Shown: positions 8,383-17,214, numbered from the stretch's first letter. The stretch is 64,000 bases of DNA from Arthrobacter sp. N199823 (GCF_002929705.1 NZ_PJIN01000001.1:248001-312000); one strand, 5' to 3'. Numbers and translations: made by a program. The notes: a model not told the origin generated them from the letters alone.

Positions 8383-9885
8383 GTGACGAAGGCAGTAATC
8401 GCCATAGACAGAACTTCAGTGGTGGCCCCCATTGACCGACGCATCTTTGGGTCATTTGTTGAGCATCTGGGCCGATGCGTCTACGACGGAATCTACGAGC
8501 CCACCCATGCTACGGCTGACGAAGACGGCTTCCGCCGCGACGTGGTGGACCTGGTTAGGGAGCTGGGCACCACCACCATCCGTTACCCAGGTGGCAACTT
8601 TGTCTCGGGGTTCCGCTGGGAGGACAGTGTGGGTCCGCGCGAAAACCGGCCCGTGCGCCGCGATCTGGCATGGCACTCCATCGAGACCAACCAGGTGGGG
8701 ATGGATGAATTCTCCCGCTGGCTGAAACTGACAGGCTCTGAGCTGATGCTCGCTGTCAATCTGGGCACCCGAGGCATTGAGGCTGCACTGGATCTGCTGG
8801 AATACGCCAACCACCCCTCTGGGACGGCTTTGAGTGACCAGCGGATCAAGAACGGCACGGAAGAGCCGCACAATGTGCGCATGTGGTGCTTGGGCAACGA
8901 GATGGACGGGCCTTGGCAGACCGGTTATATGTCTGCTGACGATTATGGAAAGATCGCCGCCCGCACGGCTCAAGCCATGAAGGCTGCCGATAAGGATCTG
9001 GAACTGGTGGTGTGCGGCTCCTCCGGTTCCTCCATGCCCACCTTTGGCGACTGGGAACGCACGGTCCTGGAGCACACCTACGAGCATGTCGACTACATTT
9101 CCTGCCACGCCTACTATCAGGAGCGCAATGGCGATCTGGGTTCCTATCTGGCGTCCTCTCTGGACATGCAGTACTTCATCGAGACGGTGGTGGCCACGGC
9201 TGACCATGTAGGCAACAAGCTGCGCAGCGACAAAAAGATCAAGCTCTCCTTTGACGAGTGGAACATCTGGTACCTGGATGAGCACAAAGCCTCTGAGGAG
9301 GTTAACGAGGAATGGCGCGAGGCCCCCCGCCAGCTGGAGGATGTGTACTCGGTGGCCGACGCCGTCGTCCTGGGCAACCTGCTGATCACCTTGCTGAAGA
9401 ATCACGACCGCGTGGCGTCGGCCTCACTGGCTCAGCTGGTCAACGTCATCGCCCCCATCATGACTGAGCCGGGCGGTGCCGCCTGGCGCCAGACTACTTT
9501 CTTCCCGTTTTCTGTTACGTCCAGACTGGCTCGGGGTGAGATCCTGAACCCGCGCATCACGGTGGACAGTTACACCACGGCAGTGCACGGCAACGCCCCG
9601 CTGGTGGACTCGGTTGTCACGGTGGACGCAGACGCAGCCGCGGTTTTCCTGGTCAACCGCAGCACCACGCAGTCTATTGAGGTTTCCATCGATGCCACCG
9701 GACTCGGTGCCACGGGCATTGCCGAGGCGGTCACCTTGCATGACGCGGACGCGTACGCCAAAAACACTCTGGAAGACCAGAACCGTGTGGGACTGAAAGT
9801 CCTGGAAGATGCCGTGTTGCTCAACGGCATCCTGACAGTAGTCCTGCCGCCGGTGTCCTGGTCTGCCGTGGCCCTGACGCTGTAG
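8383..9885 (+). CDS. GH51 alpha-L-arabinofuranosidase, copy 1
   Basis: A 500-residue intracellular (no signal peptide) GH51 enzyme that releases terminal alpha-L-arabinofuranose from arabino-oligosaccharides. The acid/base Glu173 lies in WCLGNEMDGPWQ and the nucleophile Glu292 in LSFDEWNIWY. The N-terminal IFGSFVEHLGRCVYDGIYEP and RYPGGNFVSGFRWED motifs are family hallmarks. GTG 8383 is preferred: GAGGAA lies six bases upstream and the protein then aligns with copy 2 from the first residues. ATG 8353 is the alternative. It is preceded by the shared 16-base operator and followed by a hairpin terminator. Confidence 0.95.
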   Translation: MTKAVIAIDRTSVVAPIDRRIFGSFVEHLGRCVYDGIYEPTHATADEDGFRRDVVDLVRELGTTTIRYPGGNFVSGFRWEDSVGPRENRPVRRDLAWHSIETNQVGMDEFSRWLKLTGSELMLAVNLGTRGIEAALDLLEYANHPSGTALSDQRIKNGTEEPHNVRMWCLGNEMDGPWQTGYMSADDYGKIAARTAQAMKAADKDLELVVCGSSGSSMPTFGDWERTVLEHTYEHVDYISCHAYYQERNGDLGSYLASSLDMQYFIETVVATADHVGNKLRSDKKIKLSFDEWNIWYLDEHKASEEVNEEWREAPRQLEDVYSVADAVVLGNLLITLLKNHDRVASASLAQLVNVIAPIMTEPGGAAWRQTTFFPFSVTSRLARGEILNPRITVDSYTTAVHGNAPLVDSVVTVDADAAAVFLVNRSTTQSIEVSIDATGLGATGIAEAVTLHDADAYAKNTLEDQNRVGLKVLEDAVLLNGILTVVLPPVSWSAVALTL

Positions 9886-9965
9886 GGCGGCGCTGCCAAA
9901 TAAGTTGCCAAGTAGCACGGGAGGCATCCACGAAGGGGTTTGCCCTTCCTTGCACCATTCGGAAC

Positions 9966-10000
9966 CCGCCCACTCCTGAACCCGGCGCTGGAGTGGGCGG
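9966..10000 (+). terminator. Hairpin terminator after the first arabinofuranosidase
   Basis: Perfect 11-base arms CCGCCCACTCC and GGAGTGGGCGG (9990-10000) around a 13-base loop, followed by TCCTT. It lies just before the promoter of the epimerase gene and isolates the two units. Confidence 0.7.
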
Positions 10001-10003
10001 TCC

Positions 10004-10031
10004 TTGACAGGCGAGCTGTTAGCGCTAACAC
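10004..10031 (+). promoter_or_regulatory. Promoter with overlapping LacI-type operator
   Basis: TTGACA (10004-10009) and TAACAC (10026-10031) are spaced by 16 bases. The perfect 14-base palindrome TGTTAGCGCTAACA (10017-10030) covers the spacer and the -10 element. The CG-centred palindrome is typical of LacI-family operators in actinobacteria, and repression by steric block is expected. Confidence 0.75.
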
Positions 10032-10092
10032 TGGATCGGAAGACTTTCTGGGTCGCCACGGGGACACGGCCCACATTCACCAAGGAGATTTG

Positions 10093-11040
10093 ATGGAATC
10101 CAATGTACTTCTCGCCAACCCGGTGCAGCAGTCGAGCGCAAATGGGGCCGTATTCCGGATTGCCGCGGGGGAGTATTCCGCGGCCTTCACATCCCGGGGT
10201 GCTGCTTTGTCGGAACTTCAGTGGGCCGGGCGGGATCTGGTTGTGCCATTTGACCCAGACCTGCCTATACCTGACTACCGGGGCATCATTGCCGCTCCCT
10301 GGCCCAACCGCATCGCCGATGGGGCCTACCGTTGGGAAGGCGTGGTCCAGCACCTGCCGCTGAATGAGCCGGACCGTGGTACGGCCCTGCACGGGCTGGT
10401 CTTTGACAGACTGTGGGACGTGGAGAAGCATTGCGCCGATTCCCTTATACTGCGCTGCGAGATTGAGCCCTCCAAGGGCTATCCCGGGCCGCTGTTGCTC
10501 GTGGCGGAGTACCGGATCGATGCCGATGGGCTGCACACTACCGTGACCGCCAGTAATCCGGGCGTGGGGCGGGTCCCTTACGGTGTGTGCCCGCATCCTT
10601 ATCTGGTGGCCGGCCCGGCCCCGCTCGACGAGTGGACGCTGCACCTCGATGCCGCCGAGTTCCTTGACGTCACTCCTGACAGGTTGCTGCCTCTGGGGTT
10701 GCGCCCAGTAGACGGGCATCCCTTCGATTTCCGGGCCACTAAGAACATTGGCGCCACGGAGATCGATCACGCGTTCACAAGCATTGCTGCAGACATTACA
10801 GACACCTCGGAGCTGACCATCACCGACCCCTCCGGCAGCCATGTGGGCATGCGTTGGGATGCGTCCTGCAAGTGGCTCCAGATCCACACTGCGGACAAGC
10901 CTGACGCTGCCATCAGCCGCCGGGGCTTGGCCGTGGAGCCCATGACCTGCCCTCCCGATGCTTTCAATTCTGGCACCAGCTTGATTGCGCTGGAACCGGG
11001 AGCAGCACATTCCGCCAGCTGGACCATTTTCGGCGGCTAG
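10093..11040 (+). CDS. Aldose 1-epimerase family protein
   Basis: 315 residues, mutarotase fold. It interconverts alpha and beta anomers of an aldose, here probably arabinose or galactose released by the cluster's glycosidases. Typical segments are AAPWPNRIADGAYRWEG (residues about 60-76), TALHGLVFDRLWDV with the conserved His, CPHPYLVAG with the second His, and the late acid in VEPMTCPPDAFN. ATG 10093 follows AAGGAG (10082-10087); in-frame codons further upstream overlap the promoter and are rejected. It carries its own LacI-type operator. Confidence 0.9.
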   Translation: MESNVLLANPVQQSSANGAVFRIAAGEYSAAFTSRGAALSELQWAGRDLVVPFDPDLPIPDYRGIIAAPWPNRIADGAYRWEGVVQHLPLNEPDRGTALHGLVFDRLWDVEKHCADSLILRCEIEPSKGYPGPLLLVAEYRIDADGLHTTVTASNPGVGRVPYGVCPHPYLVAGPAPLDEWTLHLDAAEFLDVTPDRLLPLGLRPVDGHPFDFRATKNIGATEIDHAFTSIAADITDTSELTITDPSGSHVGMRWDASCKWLQIHTADKPDAAISRRGLAVEPMTCPPDAFNSGTSLIALEPGAAHSASWTIFGG

Positions 11041-11103
11041 GCGGCACGGCTTCTAGCTGCTCTAAGCGGCCGTCTGCATCTTGTAGCATCGAGGAATGGT
11101 GCC

Positions 11104-12153
11104 ATGGCGGTGCCATGCAAGTTTTTGGCAAAGAGCGGGTGGAAGATGCGGGCCACGGTGAAGGATGTCGCTGCTCGGGCAGGTGTCTCCCCAAAGACTG
11201 TCTCCAATGTGGTCAATGGTCTTGTCCCTGTCAGTTCGGCCACCCGCGCCAAAGTGGAGGCGGCCCTGGCGGAGCTTGATTATGTTCCCAACCTCTCTGC
11301 CCGCGGTCTGCGCAACGGCCGGACAGGGCTGATTGGTTTGGCCCTGCCCGATCTTGGCACCCCTTACTCTGCTGAGTTGGCTCACCATGTGGTGGAGGCT
11401 GCCCATGCTCTGGGCTGGGCTGTGCAGATCGAGGAAACCGGGAAGGATCCCCAGCGGGAATTTGAGCTGGTGTCCAGGGCGCGGGCCAACATGGTCGACG
11501 GCCTGATCCTCAACCCGGTGGCGCTGAATGAGAGCGCCATTCGCACCGGAGGAAGCCTGCCTCCCATGGTGTTGCTCGGCGAGGTTTCGCAGCAGAGCGT
11601 GGACCAGGTTGCGGTGGACAATATTGCGGCTGCACGGGAAATGACACGCGCACTTGCCAGACATGGACGACGGCGGATTGCCGTGTTGGGTGCCAATGGA
11701 ACCCGAGGTTCGGCCACTGCTTTGGTCAGGACGCAGGGCTACCGGGAAGCCATGGCCGAGCTGGGACTGCCTACCGGGCCGGAGCTGGAAATTGTTTGCG
11801 ATGCTTGGAGCCCGGCCGGCAGTGCTGCGGCGCTGCGAAGCTATCTGGCCGCCGGTCATCCGCTGCCCGAAGCGATTTTCTGTTTCACCGATTCCCTCGC
11901 CATCGGCGCCCTGAGCGTGCTGCATGCTGCCGGTCACCGGGTTCCCGAGGACGTCATTGTTGCCGGCTTCGACGACATTGCCGATGGCCAGTTTGCTGTG
12001 CCGGCCCTGACCACCGTGGCTGTGGACAAGGCCGCTATGGCCCAGACAGCGGTGAGACTGTTGACGGAGCGCATGGCCGATCCTGGGCGCAGTCCCGTCC
12101 ACGTGCAGATGCCCCATCGCCTGATTGAACGCGACAGTACCGGCCTACGCTAG
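11104..12153 (+). CDS. LacI-family transcriptional regulator
   Basis: 349 residues. The N-terminal helix-turn-helix reads ATVKDVAARAGVSPKTVSNVVNG, followed by the hinge and a periplasmic-binding-like effector domain (LIGLALPDLGTPYSAEL onward, IFCFTDSLAIGALSVL, VIVAGFDDIADGQFAVPALTTV). ATG 11104 has GAGGAA seven bases upstream; ATG 11146 would give the usual short LacI N-terminus and is the alternative. Lying between the epimerase and the transporter, it is the prime candidate to bind TGTTAGCGCTAACA at 10017 and TTGTTCGCGCTAACAA at 12184, possibly in response to arabinose. Which operator class it binds is inference. Confidence 0.93.
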   Translation: MAVPCKFLAKSGWKMRATVKDVAARAGVSPKTVSNVVNGLVPVSSATRAKVEAALAELDYVPNLSARGLRNGRTGLIGLALPDLGTPYSAELAHHVVEAAHALGWAVQIEETGKDPQREFELVSRARANMVDGLILNPVALNESAIRTGGSLPPMVLLGEVSQQSVDQVAVDNIAAAREMTRALARHGRRRIAVLGANGTRGSATALVRTQGYREAMAELGLPTGPELEIVCDAWSPAGSAAALRSYLAAGHPLPEAIFCFTDSLAIGALSVLHAAGHRVPEDVIVAGFDDIADGQFAVPALTTVAVDKAAMAQTAVRLLTERMADPGRSPVHVQMPHRLIERDSTGLR

Positions 12154-12183
12154 GCGTGCCACCAAAGTCCTGTCAGAAAATGA

Positions 12184-12199
12184 TTGTTCGCGCTAACAA
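12184..12199 (+). promoter_or_regulatory. LacI-type operator, imperfect copy
   Basis: TTGTTCGCGCTAACAA differs from a perfect palindrome at one symmetric pair and matches the core of the site at 10017-10030 except for one base. It lies 17 bases upstream of the second operator class, so the transporter promoter carries both. Confidence 0.65.
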
Positions 12200-12215
12200 T
12201 TCTCTTGCGCTTGTG

Positions 12216-12231
12216 ATTACAACGATGTAAT
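12216..12231 (+). promoter_or_regulatory. Operator ATTACAACGATGTAAT, copy 2
   Basis: Identical to the site at 8202-8217; here the symmetry extends by one pair (G/C) to 18 bases, 12215-12232. TGTAAT at its right end could be the -10 element with TTGCGC (12205-12210) as a weak -35, so binding would block the promoter. Confidence 0.8.
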
Positions 12232-12295
12232 CTGTGTCTGGAGTCACATTGTGGCCCAGTTTTCCGCAGTGATTTCGTGTCCAAAGGAGTGACCG

Positions 12296-13633
12296 ATGCA
12301 CCAACCGCGAGATAATTCCAGCCCCGGCCTGAGCCGCCGGCAGCTGCTGAGGGGTGGAGGGCTTGCCCTGGCCGGCCTTGGCGCCGCAGGACTGTTGTCC
12401 GGATGTGGCGGGAGCGCCGCAGCCTCGGAAACCGCCCAGTTGCGATTCTGGCACCTGCTGTCCGGAGGCGACGGCATCAAGATGGCGGCCATGATTGATT
12501 CGGCCAACAGTTCCCAGTCCGCCTGGCACGTCAACCCCACCGTGTTGGCTTGGGGAGCACCGTATTACACCAAGCTGGCCATGGCTTCAGCCGGCGGACG
12601 GCCGCCGGAACTTGCCATCATGCATGCGGCACGGGTTCCCGGCTATGCCCCCGGTGGTCTGCTGGACCCATGGGATCTGGACCTTCTGGCCGAAAATGGC
12701 GTCACGCCCGAGGACTTTGCCCCGCGTATTTGGGAAAACAGCCAGGTAGACGGTGCTGTCTTTTCGATCTCCCTGGACTCCCACCCCTTCATCCTCATGT
12801 ACAACACCGAAGTCGCGGACAAGGCAGGTGTGCTCGGCTCCAATGGACAACTGGAGGAGATAACCAGCCCCGACCGATTCAAGGAGGCGGCCCTTGAAAT
12901 GTCCAAGGTGACTGGCCAACACGGCTTGTCTTACGGGTATCTCAATGATGGTGCCCAAATGTGGCGCATGTTCTATACCCTCTATTTGCAGCACGGTGCG
13001 GCGATCGAGCTTGTTCCAGGTCAGAAGGCAAAGGTAGACCGCGACGTGGCCGTGGACGTCCTGGAGTACATTGGCTCCCTGCTGGATGACAAGATAGCGA
13101 CCGCGAGCGGTGATGGCGGAACAGCCATCGCAGAATTCGCCGGTCAGGACTCGGGCATGATCGTCTCAGGCGTCTGGGAACTGCCCACCATGATCAACGC
13201 AGGGGTCCCCTTGGACGCCATGCCGATTCCGACCCTCTTCGGCACGCCTGCAGCCTTTGCGGATTCGCATGCCTTTGTGCTGCCGCACCAAAAATCGCTG
13301 GACGAGCAAAAACGCCGGGATTCCTATGCCTTCGTGGCCGCGCTACTGAAGGGATCCATAAATTGGGCGCAGGCCGGCCACATCCCCGCCTACCAACCCG
13401 TTGTGCGCTCGGCCGCCTACAAGGAGCTCATGCCCCAGGCCCACTACGCCGGTGCCGCCGACATTATCAATTACGATCCCAGGGCCTGGTTCACCGGCTC
13501 AGGATCCGATTTTCAAGCGTACTTCGCTGACAACATCCAGAACGTCTTCCTGGGACGCACCGCGGCAAAAGATGGCTGGGATTCCTTCGTCAAAAGGCTG
13601 GACACGCTCCTCTCGAAACCCAATCCGGTATAG
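12296..13633 (+). CDS. Sugar ABC transporter binding lipoprotein with Tat signal
   Basis: 445 residues. The N-terminus carries twin arginines (Arg14-Arg15 in LSRRQLL) and a lipobox LLSGC (Cys37), so it is a Tat-exported lipoprotein. The body fits carbohydrate binding protein family 1 (MalE-like): RFWHLLSGGDG, the N-lobe PELAIMHAARV, and late SHAFVLPHQKS. It delivers the sugar to the permeases encoded next. ATG 12296 follows AAAGGAG. With two GH51 enzymes in the cluster, arabino-oligosaccharides are the likely ligands; this is inference. Confidence 0.92.
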   Translation: MHQPRDNSSPGLSRRQLLRGGGLALAGLGAAGLLSGCGGSAAASETAQLRFWHLLSGGDGIKMAAMIDSANSSQSAWHVNPTVLAWGAPYYTKLAMASAGGRPPELAIMHAARVPGYAPGGLLDPWDLDLLAENGVTPEDFAPRIWENSQVDGAVFSISLDSHPFILMYNTEVADKAGVLGSNGQLEEITSPDRFKEAALEMSKVTGQHGLSYGYLNDGAQMWRMFYTLYLQHGAAIELVPGQKAKVDRDVAVDVLEYIGSLLDDKIATASGDGGTAIAEFAGQDSGMIVSGVWELPTMINAGVPLDAMPIPTLFGTPAAFADSHAFVLPHQKSLDEQKRRDSYAFVAALLKGSINWAQAGHIPAYQPVVRSAAYKELMPQAHYAGAADIINYDPRAWFTGSGSDFQAYFADNIQNVFLGRTAAKDGWDSFVKRLDTLLSKPNPV

Positions 13634-13640
13634 GGGAGTC

Positions 13641-13709
13641 ATGAAAATCAAGGCAACCCCAGCAGCAACCACCCCAACCACCATCGCGCCAAAGGAGTCT
13701 GGACAATGA
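13641..13709 (+). CDS. 22-codon frame linking binding protein and permease genes
   Basis: ATG 13641 directly follows GGGGAG (13633-13638). The Thr/Pro/Ala-rich 22-residue peptide begins MKIKATPAATTPT; its TGA overlaps the permease ATG at 13706 as ATGA. The arrangement repeats that of 1166-1240 and suggests coupled translation. The ribosome site of the permease, AAAGGAG, lies inside this frame. No known product. Confidence 0.35.
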   Translation: MKIKATPAATTPTTIAPKESGQ

Positions 13710-14644
13710 GCGCATCGACAAGCATCCGCAGCGTCAGCACGCAACAGGCACCAGCGGCGGAAAATAAGCATGCAGCACGCAGCCGGCGGGACAGGATTCA
13801 CGGCTGGTCCTTCATGGCCCCGTTCCTGCTGTTCTTCGGATTGTTCCTGATCTGGCCGCTGATCCACGGCATCGTCATGAGTTTCACCGGGAAGTCACTA
13901 ACAGGCGCCAACAGCAGCTTCCTGGGCTTCGCCAACTACGCCGAAGCACTCGGCGACGTCGACATGTGGCATGCGCTGGGCAACACGCTGTACTTCACTG
14001 TCATCAGCACCGTTCCCTTGGTTCTCGTGGCACTGCTCATGGCCGCCCTGGTCAACATGGGCCTTCCAGCACAGTGGCTGTGGCGGTTGTCCTTCTTCGC
14101 CCCGTTCTTGCTGGCATCCACCGTTGTCTCCCTGTTCTTCGTCTGGATGTTCAACCCTCAATTGGGTTTGGTTAACGAGGTCCTGTCGAAGGTGGGCATC
14201 GCGCCCGTTGACTGGCTGAACAACCCCGACATCGCCATGTGGTCGATCGTCATTGCCACCCTTTGGTGGACTGTCGGCTTCAACTTCCTGCTGTATCTCG
14301 CAGCCATGCAGAACATTCCGCAGGCACACTTCGAGGCTGCCTCGCTCGACGGTGCCGGCGGCTGGCGCCAGTTCTTCTCCATCACCTTGCCGCAGATCAA
14401 CCAGACCACCATCATGATCGTGATCCTGCAGGTGCTGGCCTCCCTGAAAATCTTCGACCAGGTCTACCAAATGACAGGCGGCGGTCCCGGCGGCACCACC
14501 CGGACCATTGTGCAGTACATCTTTGAAACCGGATTCACCGGTTACCGCCTGGGTTACTCAGCAGCCATTTCATACATCTTCTTTGGGCTCATCGTCGTTG
14601 TCTCGATCGCCCAATTCGCCATCACCCGCAAGAGGAGCGCATAG
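13706..14644 (+). CDS. Sugar ABC transporter permease, MalF/UgpA type
   Basis: 312 residues with about six membrane helices. A soluble lead of some 30 residues precedes the first helix (APFLLFFGLFLIWPLIHG). The EAA loop EAASLDGAGGWRQFFSITLP (about 207-226) contacts the ATPase. It pairs with the next permease, three bases downstream. No ATPase gene lies in this cluster; as in many actinobacteria, a shared MsiK-like ATPase encoded elsewhere probably energises it, which is inference from family knowledge. Confidence 0.93.
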   Translation: MSASTSIRSVSTQQAPAAENKHAARSRRDRIHGWSFMAPFLLFFGLFLIWPLIHGIVMSFTGKSLTGANSSFLGFANYAEALGDVDMWHALGNTLYFTVISTVPLVLVALLMAALVNMGLPAQWLWRLSFFAPFLLASTVVSLFFVWMFNPQLGLVNEVLSKVGIAPVDWLNNPDIAMWSIVIATLWWTVGFNFLLYLAAMQNIPQAHFEAASLDGAGGWRQFFSITLPQINQTTIMIVILQVLASLKIFDQVYQMTGGGPGGTTRTIVQYIFETGFTGYRLGYSAAISYIFFGLIVVVSIAQFAITRKRSA

Positions 14645-14647
14645 GAC

Positions 14648-15544
14648 ATGGCCACAACCCTTACGACGCCGGCCCTCACCATCTCGCCTGCATCCTCAGT
14701 TCCCGTGCGGCGCAAGAAGCGCATCGCACCCTCCCGCATCATTGCCACCGTCATCGTTGCCATCCTTGCGGTGACGTGGATGGTCCCCTTCGCGTGGGCC
14801 GCCATCACCGCACTGAAAAGTGAGACTGAGGCGGCGGCAACACCCATCACCATCGTGCCCGAATCAGGCTTCACCTTCGATGCATTCGCCAAGGTTCTTC
14901 AACAGGGCAACATCCCGCAATGGACCTGGAACTCGCTGTTCACCTCGGCGGCCATCACTGTCGTCACCCTCGTCATCTCGGCGCTGGCGGCCTATGCGCT
15001 CTCACGCATCGACTTCAAGGGCCGCAAGGTGCTCATGGTCGTCATTGTCGCCTCGCTCATCGTCCCGCCGCCGGTGCTGATCATCCCGTTGTTCTACCAG
15101 ATGGTCGCCTTCAACATGATCGATACCTACTGGGGCGTTATTCTGCCGCAGGTGATCTCACCGGCCATGGTGTTCGTGCTCAAAAAGTTCTTCGACCAAA
15201 TTCCGCGTGAACTCGAGGACGCCGCCCTGGTGGATGGTGCCGGACGGATCCGTATCTTCCTGCAGGTGGTGCTGCCCCTCTCCAGACCCATTCTGGCGGC
15301 TGTTGCAATCTTCGTTTTCATTGGAGCTTGGAATAACTTCCTGTGGCCCTTCATCGTCACCAATGACAGTTCCATGCTGACCCTGCCTGTGGGGCTGCAG
15401 ACCATCAAGAGCGCCTACGGAATTCAGTACGCCCAGAACATGGCCTCTGCCTTGCTCGCGGCGCTGCCTCTGATCGTGGTGTTCCTGTTCTTCCAGCGCC
15501 AAATCATCAAGGGCATCTCCACCACCGGCCTCGCCGGAACCTAA
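14648..15544 (+). CDS. Sugar ABC transporter permease, MalG/UgpE type
   Basis: 298 residues, six membrane helices, and the EAA loop DAALVDGAGRIRIFLQVVLP (about 194-213). The N-terminal segment RKKRIAPSRII and the conserved WNNFLWPFIV near helix 5 are typical of the MalG-type partner. It starts three bases after the MalF-type stop, completing the transmembrane channel. The arabinofuranosidase copy 2 follows after 64 bases without any sign of a terminator, so it belongs to the same transcript. Confidence 0.93.
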   Translation: MATTLTTPALTISPASSVPVRRKKRIAPSRIIATVIVAILAVTWMVPFAWAAITALKSETEAAATPITIVPESGFTFDAFAKVLQQGNIPQWTWNSLFTSAAITVVTLVISALAAYALSRIDFKGRKVLMVVIVASLIVPPPVLIIPLFYQMVAFNMIDTYWGVILPQVISPAMVFVLKKFFDQIPRELEDAALVDGAGRIRIFLQVVLPLSRPILAAVAIFVFIGAWNNFLWPFIVTNDSSMLTLPVGLQTIKSAYGIQYAQNMASALLAALPLIVVFLFFQRQIIKGISTTGLAGT

Positions 15545-15608
15545 AACTGCGCCAACCCGAGCAAAACAAGAAATCAGACCAACACCAGTAAGTAGGAGAA
15601 CAAGCCAC

Positions 15609-17147
15609 ATGTCTCGTGCACGGATCAGTATTGACCGCGATTTCACCGTCTCAGAGGTACCCCACCGTCTGTTTGGTTCGTTTGTGGAACACATGGGCCG
15701 GTGTGTTTACACCGGGATCTATGAGCCCGGGCATTCCCAGGCGGATGAGCAGGGTTTCCGTAAGGATGTTCTGGCCTTGACCAAGGAGCTGGGTGCCACG
15801 GTGATCAGGTACCCCGGTGGCAACTTTGTGTCCGGCTATAACTGGGAAGACGGCATCGGCCCGGTCGCTGACCGGCCTCGGCGTCTTGACGGTGCCTGGC
15901 ACACAGTGGAATCCAATGCCTTCGGCCTGCACGAGTTTGTGGACTGGTCCAAGAAAGCTGGCACGGAGATCATGGAGGCCATCAACTTAGGCACTCGCGG
16001 TGTTGAGGCAGCCCGGGAAATTGTGGAGTACGCCAACCATCCCGGCGGAACTTATTGGTCGGATCTGCGGGCCAAGAACGGGCACAAGGATCCCTTCAAC
16101 ATCAAGCTGTGGTGCCTGGGCAATGAGATGGATGGGCCGTGGCAGATCGGCCACAAGACCGCGGACGAGTACGGCCGGCTGGCGCAGGAGGCTGCGAAGG
16201 CGATGCGATTGGTGGACTCGGGCCTCGAGCTCGTGGCCTGCGGATCCTCGAACTCCGGCATGCCGACGTTTGGGGCGTGGGAGCAGACGGTGCTGACCCA
16301 CGCCTATGACGAGGTTGATTATGTCTCCCTTCACGCTTACTACCAGGAGCACGACGGCGACGCGGCCAGTTTCCTGGCCAGTGCCGTGGACATGGACTAC
16401 TTCATTGAGTCTGTGGTGGCCACCGCCGATGCCGTGCGTGCCAAGGGTAAGCACAAAAAACACATCAATCTCTCTTTCGATGAGTGGAACGTTTGGTATC
16501 AGCGTGGTCTTGACACCGAAGACCAGCCTCACAATGTAAACAACTCCGGCTGGCGCGAACATCCTCGGGTCATCGAGGACAAGTACAACGTCACCGACGC
16601 CGTGGTGGTTGGCACCCTGCTGAACTCGTTGCTGCGTCACGGTGACAGGGTGAAAATTGCCAATCAGGCCCAGCTGGTCAATGTCATTGCACCCATCCTT
16701 GCGGAGCCCAACGGGCCGGCCTGGCGCCAAACCATCTTCCACCCGTTCGCGCGGATGGCGGAGCTGGCGAAGGGCCAGATCCTGCGCACAGTGGTGGATT
16801 CGGACAAGGTGGAAACCTCACAGTTCGGTGATGCAGACCTGGTTGATGTCAGTGCCACTTGGAACGAGGAAACCGGTCGGATGGCATTGTTCTTCGCCAA
16901 CCGCGGACTGGAAGAAGCCGCCGAGGTGGAGGTGGCGCTGCGCGGCTTTGATGCCACGAGGGTCACCCGCGCCGAGGTTTTGGCCGTTCCCGAGGGAGGG
17001 GACCGCTTCACAAAGAACACCCTAGAAATGCAGAATCAGGTGGGTCTGCTGCCGCTGGACGGGGTCAAGGCAGCCGGGGACGAACTCAAACTCACACTGC
17101 CCGCACTGTCCTGGGCCGTCGTCGAACTTGAAGTGGGAAAGAACTAG
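15609..17147 (+). CDS. GH51 alpha-L-arabinofuranosidase, copy 2
   Basis: 512 residues, closely related to copy 1, with the same landmark positions: acid/base Glu173 in WCLGNEMDGPWQ and nucleophile Glu292 in LSFDEWNVWY. It is intracellular, without a signal peptide. ATG 15609 follows GTAGGAGAAC. As last gene of the transporter operon it would hydrolyse imported arabino-oligosaccharides. Differences from copy 1 cluster in the region between 300 and 330 (a longer insert TEDQPHNVNNSGWR) and in the C-terminal beta domain, which could mean different linkage or chain-length preference. Confidence 0.95.
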   Translation: MSRARISIDRDFTVSEVPHRLFGSFVEHMGRCVYTGIYEPGHSQADEQGFRKDVLALTKELGATVIRYPGGNFVSGYNWEDGIGPVADRPRRLDGAWHTVESNAFGLHEFVDWSKKAGTEIMEAINLGTRGVEAAREIVEYANHPGGTYWSDLRAKNGHKDPFNIKLWCLGNEMDGPWQIGHKTADEYGRLAQEAAKAMRLVDSGLELVACGSSNSGMPTFGAWEQTVLTHAYDEVDYVSLHAYYQEHDGDAASFLASAVDMDYFIESVVATADAVRAKGKHKKHINLSFDEWNVWYQRGLDTEDQPHNVNNSGWREHPRVIEDKYNVTDAVVVGTLLNSLLRHGDRVKIANQAQLVNVIAPILAEPNGPAWRQTIFHPFARMAELAKGQILRTVVDSDKVETSQFGDADLVDVSATWNEETGRMALFFANRGLEEAAEVEVALRGFDATRVTRAEVLAVPEGGDRFTKNTLEMQNQVGLLPLDGVKAAGDELKLTLPALSWAVVELEVGKN

Positions 17148-17167
17148 GGATAGCAAGGAAACTCCCG

Positions 17168-17214
17168 GGCATGGCAAAGGGGCGGCACCTCGGGTGTTGC
17201 CCCTTTGCCATGCC
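17168..17214 (+). terminator. Long hairpin after the arabinan operon
   Basis: Sixteen-base perfect arms GGCATGGCAAAGGGGC and its complement (17199-17214); the loop itself can pair (GGCACC with GGTGTT). There is no T-tract, so it is a hairpin-only terminator candidate as often seen in actinobacteria. Confidence 0.65.

Noticed and set aside
9424-11010. Long minus-strand open frame (528 codons)
   Set aside because: It is antisense to the first GH51 gene and the epimerase gene, both certain. Length comes from GC-rich codon structure; no family pattern.
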